8,102 nt of DNA from positions 16,830-24,931 of the forward strand of contig OKRF01000195.1 of the NCBI GenBank assembly GCA_900290315.1, in the 5' to 3' direction. The DNA is from Candidatus Sulfopaludibacter sp. SbA3. Lineage in GTDB: Bacteria; Acidobacteriota; Terriglobia; Bryobacterales; Bryobacteraceae. Below, piece by piece: positions 6,165-8,102 of this stretch (the stretch's first letter is position 1; each line of letters opens with the position of its first letter). The notes below the pieces were generated by a model, which worked only from the letters and a program-made list of their open reading frames with translations, did not search any database and had not been told where the DNA came from. The position numbers were made by a program, and so were the translations under genes.

Positions 6165-7913
6165 ATGACAGAGACCCTAGCCAGGTGTCCCGCATGGAGT
6201 GTCCAATTCTCGCGCCGGATGGCCGGACTGATTGGTATCGGCCTTTTGGGCGCAGCGATATCCCCGTGTTTTGCGCAAGACACAGCCAAGCCCGATCCGG
6301 CCGGTATCGCCACCGGAGATAAGAGCACGGTGGTTGACGCGGGTGGGAATGCATTTGTCCCGCCCGTGCCCACCGATACGAAGTCGCCCGACTACGCCAA
6401 GAATAAGAAGGACTCCGACGATTTTCAGGCGCAGGCAGCGAAGGAACCGCTGGCGGTAAAACTGGCCGACGCGGTAGGACACATTCGCGTGGCGACAAAC
6501 TTTGCCTGGACGCTGAACACCGGCTACCTGGTCCTGTTCATGCAATGCGGCTTTGCCCTGCTCACTTGTGGCCTGGTGCGGAAGAAAAACGCTGCGCACC
6601 TGATGATGTTGAACTTCGCGGCCTATGTTTTCGCGTTCGTCGCATACTACGCGGTGGGCTATGCGTTCCAGTTCGGCGCCGTAGCGGTGAACGCGGCGCC
6701 CTCCAACCTGGGCGGCGTCCCCACCCTCAATCACTATCTGCTGGGCAGCGGCCAGTGGGGCTTCCTGGGTGGCAAAGGGTTCTTCCTGACGGGCCCCGCC
6801 TACGACGCGGGCAGCAACTGCCTCATGCTCTTCGAAGTTGTCTTCATGGAGACCGCGGGATACATCATTGTGGGCGCCATCTGCGAGCGCATCACGTTCT
6901 GGGCGTTCCTGCTTTGCGAACTGTTTGTGGGCGGTATTCTGTACCCGGTGTTCGGCTGCTGGGTGTGGGGCGGGGGCTGGCTATCGCAGGTGGGTTCGAC
7001 TCTCAACCTGGGCCACGGTTATGTGGATTTCGCCGGCTCTACGGTGGTGCACGCGGTGGGCGGATTCTGCGCCATGGCACTGGCGCTGGTGTTGGGTCCG
7101 CGCATAGGCAAGTATGGCAAGGATGGAAAGCCGCGAGCTTTTCCGGCGCACAACCTGGTCTATGTGGTGACTGGCACATTCATTCTGCTCTTCGGCTGGA
7201 TGGGGTTCAACCCGGGCTCCACGCTGGGCGCCACCGATTTGCGCATCTCCGTGGTGGCTGTCAATACCAATCTGGCCGCCATCGCCGGATCGTGCGCCTC
7301 TATGCTGCTCTGGTATTTTCTGTTTGGCAAACCGGACGTCACCATGGCGTGTAACGGGATGCTGGCCGGCCTGGTGGCCATCACGGCGCCGTGCGCGTTC
7401 GTTTCGCCGACCTCGGCAACGATCATTGGAATTCTGGCCGGCCTGCTGGTCTGCGGCGGCGTTCTGTTCAACGAGCGAGTTACCAAGATCGACGACCCGT
7501 GCGGAGCGATTTCCGTCCACGGCTTTTGCGGCTGGCTGGGAGCAATTTGCGTCGGCATCTTCGCCGATGGCACTTACGGTTCGGGGTGGAACGGTGTGGG
7601 GCCGAGCGCCTACCTGGGTCATGCCGGCCAAGGTGTCACCGGATTGCTCTACGGCGATACGCGCCAGTTTCTCTGCCAGCTCATGGGCGCCACTCTTTGC
7701 GCTGTGTGGGCGTTCGGCGCCACTTTCATCGTGTTCAAAGTAGTGAACATGGTTAAGAGCATGCGTGTGGCTCCCGAAGTGGAATTGGAAGGGCTCGACG
7801 TCCCCGAGTTCGGCATGCAGGGGTACCCCGAAGACGTGGTCATGACGGCGTTCGCGCGTCGTTTTTCATGGTCTACTCCAGGAGCGTCAAAGATCGGTAG
7901 TTGTGGACGGTGA
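6165..7913 (+). CDS. amt: Ammonium transporter (Amt family), with signal peptide and N-terminal extension
   Basis: Inner-membrane channel for ammonium uptake, 582 residues, against about 400-430 for E. coli AmtB. Residues 1-37 look like a signal peptide (MAGLIGIGLLGAAISPCFA). Residues 38 to about 105 are an extra hydrophilic, presumably periplasmic segment. The 11-helix core starts near 112. Key AmtB residues can be aligned by eye: F223 and F227 (E. coli F103/F107), W268 (W148), D288 and H296 in DFAGSTVVH (D160/H168), F348 and S352 in GFNPGS (F215/S219) and H452 in ISVHGFCG (H318), so the Phe gate and twin-His pore are intact. The cytoplasmic tail has the family GLDVPEFG...YPED segment, where a PII protein (GlnK) would dock. 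The final ~25 residues (7836-7910) look unlike a family tail. No glnK follows within the window. I see no convincing sigma54 or sigma70 promoter upstream. Confidence 0.96.
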   Translation: MTETLARCPAWSVQFSRRMAGLIGIGLLGAAISPCFAQDTAKPDPAGIATGDKSTVVDAGGNAFVPPVPTDTKSPDYAKNKKDSDDFQAQAAKEPLAVKLADAVGHIRVATNFAWTLNTGYLVLFMQCGFALLTCGLVRKKNAAHLMMLNFAAYVFAFVAYYAVGYAFQFGAVAVNAAPSNLGGVPTLNHYLLGSGQWGFLGGKGFFLTGPAYDAGSNCLMLFEVVFMETAGYIIVGAICERITFWAFLLCELFVGGILYPVFGCWVWGGGWLSQVGSTLNLGHGYVDFAGSTVVHAVGGFCAMALALVLGPRIGKYGKDGKPRAFPAHNLVYVVTGTFILLFGWMGFNPGSTLGATDLRISVVAVNTNLAAIAGSCASMLLWYFLFGKPDVTMACNGMLAGLVAITAPCAFVSPTSATIIGILAGLLVCGGVLFNERVTKIDDPCGAISVHGFCGWLGAICVGIFADGTYGSGWNGVGPSAYLGHAGQGVTGLLYGDTRQFLCQLMGATLCAVWAFGATFIVFKVVNMVKSMRVAPEVELEGLDVPEFGMQGYPEDVVMTAFARRFSWSTPGASKIGSCGR

Positions 7914-8102
7914 AAAATGACTCAGGCGGCCTCAAGCAGCCCGGCGAAAGGACTGTTTGGCGGCCGGGAACTGCTTTTTGGCGTCGGCAACGCGGCGATT
8001 TTGGGGAGTGAAAACCAAACTGTGGGGGTAGGGCTTCGCGCGGGAAGTCGGTTTCCACGTTGTAGGCTTCTCCCTGGCTGGCAGCGTATTGAGCGAGCAG
8101 AG
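7914..8102. other. 3' flank of amt, no assignable gene
   Basis: Two frames stay open to the window edge. A plus frame starts at the ATG at 7917 (MTQAASSSPAKGLFGG...). A minus frame ends at 7873 and begins beyond the window. The minus frame looks coding at its right end (AYNVETDFPREALPPQF, GC-rich third positions over 8000-8100) but becomes Arg/Pro/Ser-rich nonsense-like further left, overlaps the terminator candidate and overlaps amt by 41 bases. The 3' end of an unknown leftward gene, possibly frame-damaged, is possible. I recognise no family. Confidence 0.3.
7934..7979 (+). terminator. Possible intrinsic terminator after amt
   Basis: AAGCAG-CCCGGC (7934-7945) can pair with GCCGGG-aa-CTGCTT (7963-7976), a 12-bp stem with a two-base bulge and a 17-base loop. 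It is followed by a short T run (T to 7979) about 20 bases after the amt stop. The long loop and short T tract keep confidence moderate. It would work only rightward. Confidence 0.45.

Noticed and set aside
7873..8058. Minus-strand 61-codon frame with GTG start as a complete small gene
   Set aside because: The frame continues beyond the GTG to the window edge, its left part is low-quality Arg/Pro/Ser-rich sequence, and it overlaps both amt and a terminator candidate.

Overview
The window looks like a chromosomal piece of a GC-rich, Gram-negative bacterium, most likely an acidobacterium (Solibacter/Bryobacter type). This is an inference. It rests on a small secreted protein with the W...KP...W..EEA..L..SPWAK N-terminus and a FP...GKLEL-type C-terminus, which I associate with acidobacterial genomes, and on an OmpL-like (Bbp2-type) porin carrying an N-terminal carboxypeptidase-regulatory-like domain. 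No rRNA, tRNA, CRISPR array or complete insertion sequence is visible.

Layout. Positions 1-5595 hold four genes, all on the minus strand, so transcription runs from right to left: a large outer-membrane beta-barrel protein (5595-3535), a 242-residue secreted protein of unknown function (3511-2783), a lipoprotein periplasmic adaptor (2671-1526), and the N-terminal 504 residues of a CzcA/CusA-type RND pump that runs off the left edge. Gaps are 23, 111 and 13 bases, so one envelope/efflux operon is plausible. The adaptor and pump form the inner-membrane and periplasmic parts of a heavy-metal-efflux-type export complex. No TolC-like outer membrane factor is visible; the porin is not one by sequence. 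Positions 5596-6164 are a 569-base divergent regulatory region. Positions 6165-7913 on the plus strand encode an ammonium transporter (Amt) with a signal peptide, a long N-terminal extension and an atypical C-terminal tail, followed by a possible intrinsic terminator. The last ~190 bases hold no gene I can name.

The most interesting part is the divergent region. It contains a diverged tandem duplication (about 5769-5940 and 5947-6103). Each copy has, read on the minus strand, an array of CTTTACG-like heptamers repeated at exactly 11 bp, ending exactly 10 bp before a TATACT -10-like hexamer. This is the geometry expected of an OmpR/PhoB-family response regulator activating a promoter directed at the porin/efflux operon. 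Each copy also has a perfect 30-bp block. On the plus strand that block reads as ATG plus nine codons (MSRKKTFVLT); in the copy nearer to amt this opens a 47-codon frame whose stop lies 5 bases before the amt start codon.
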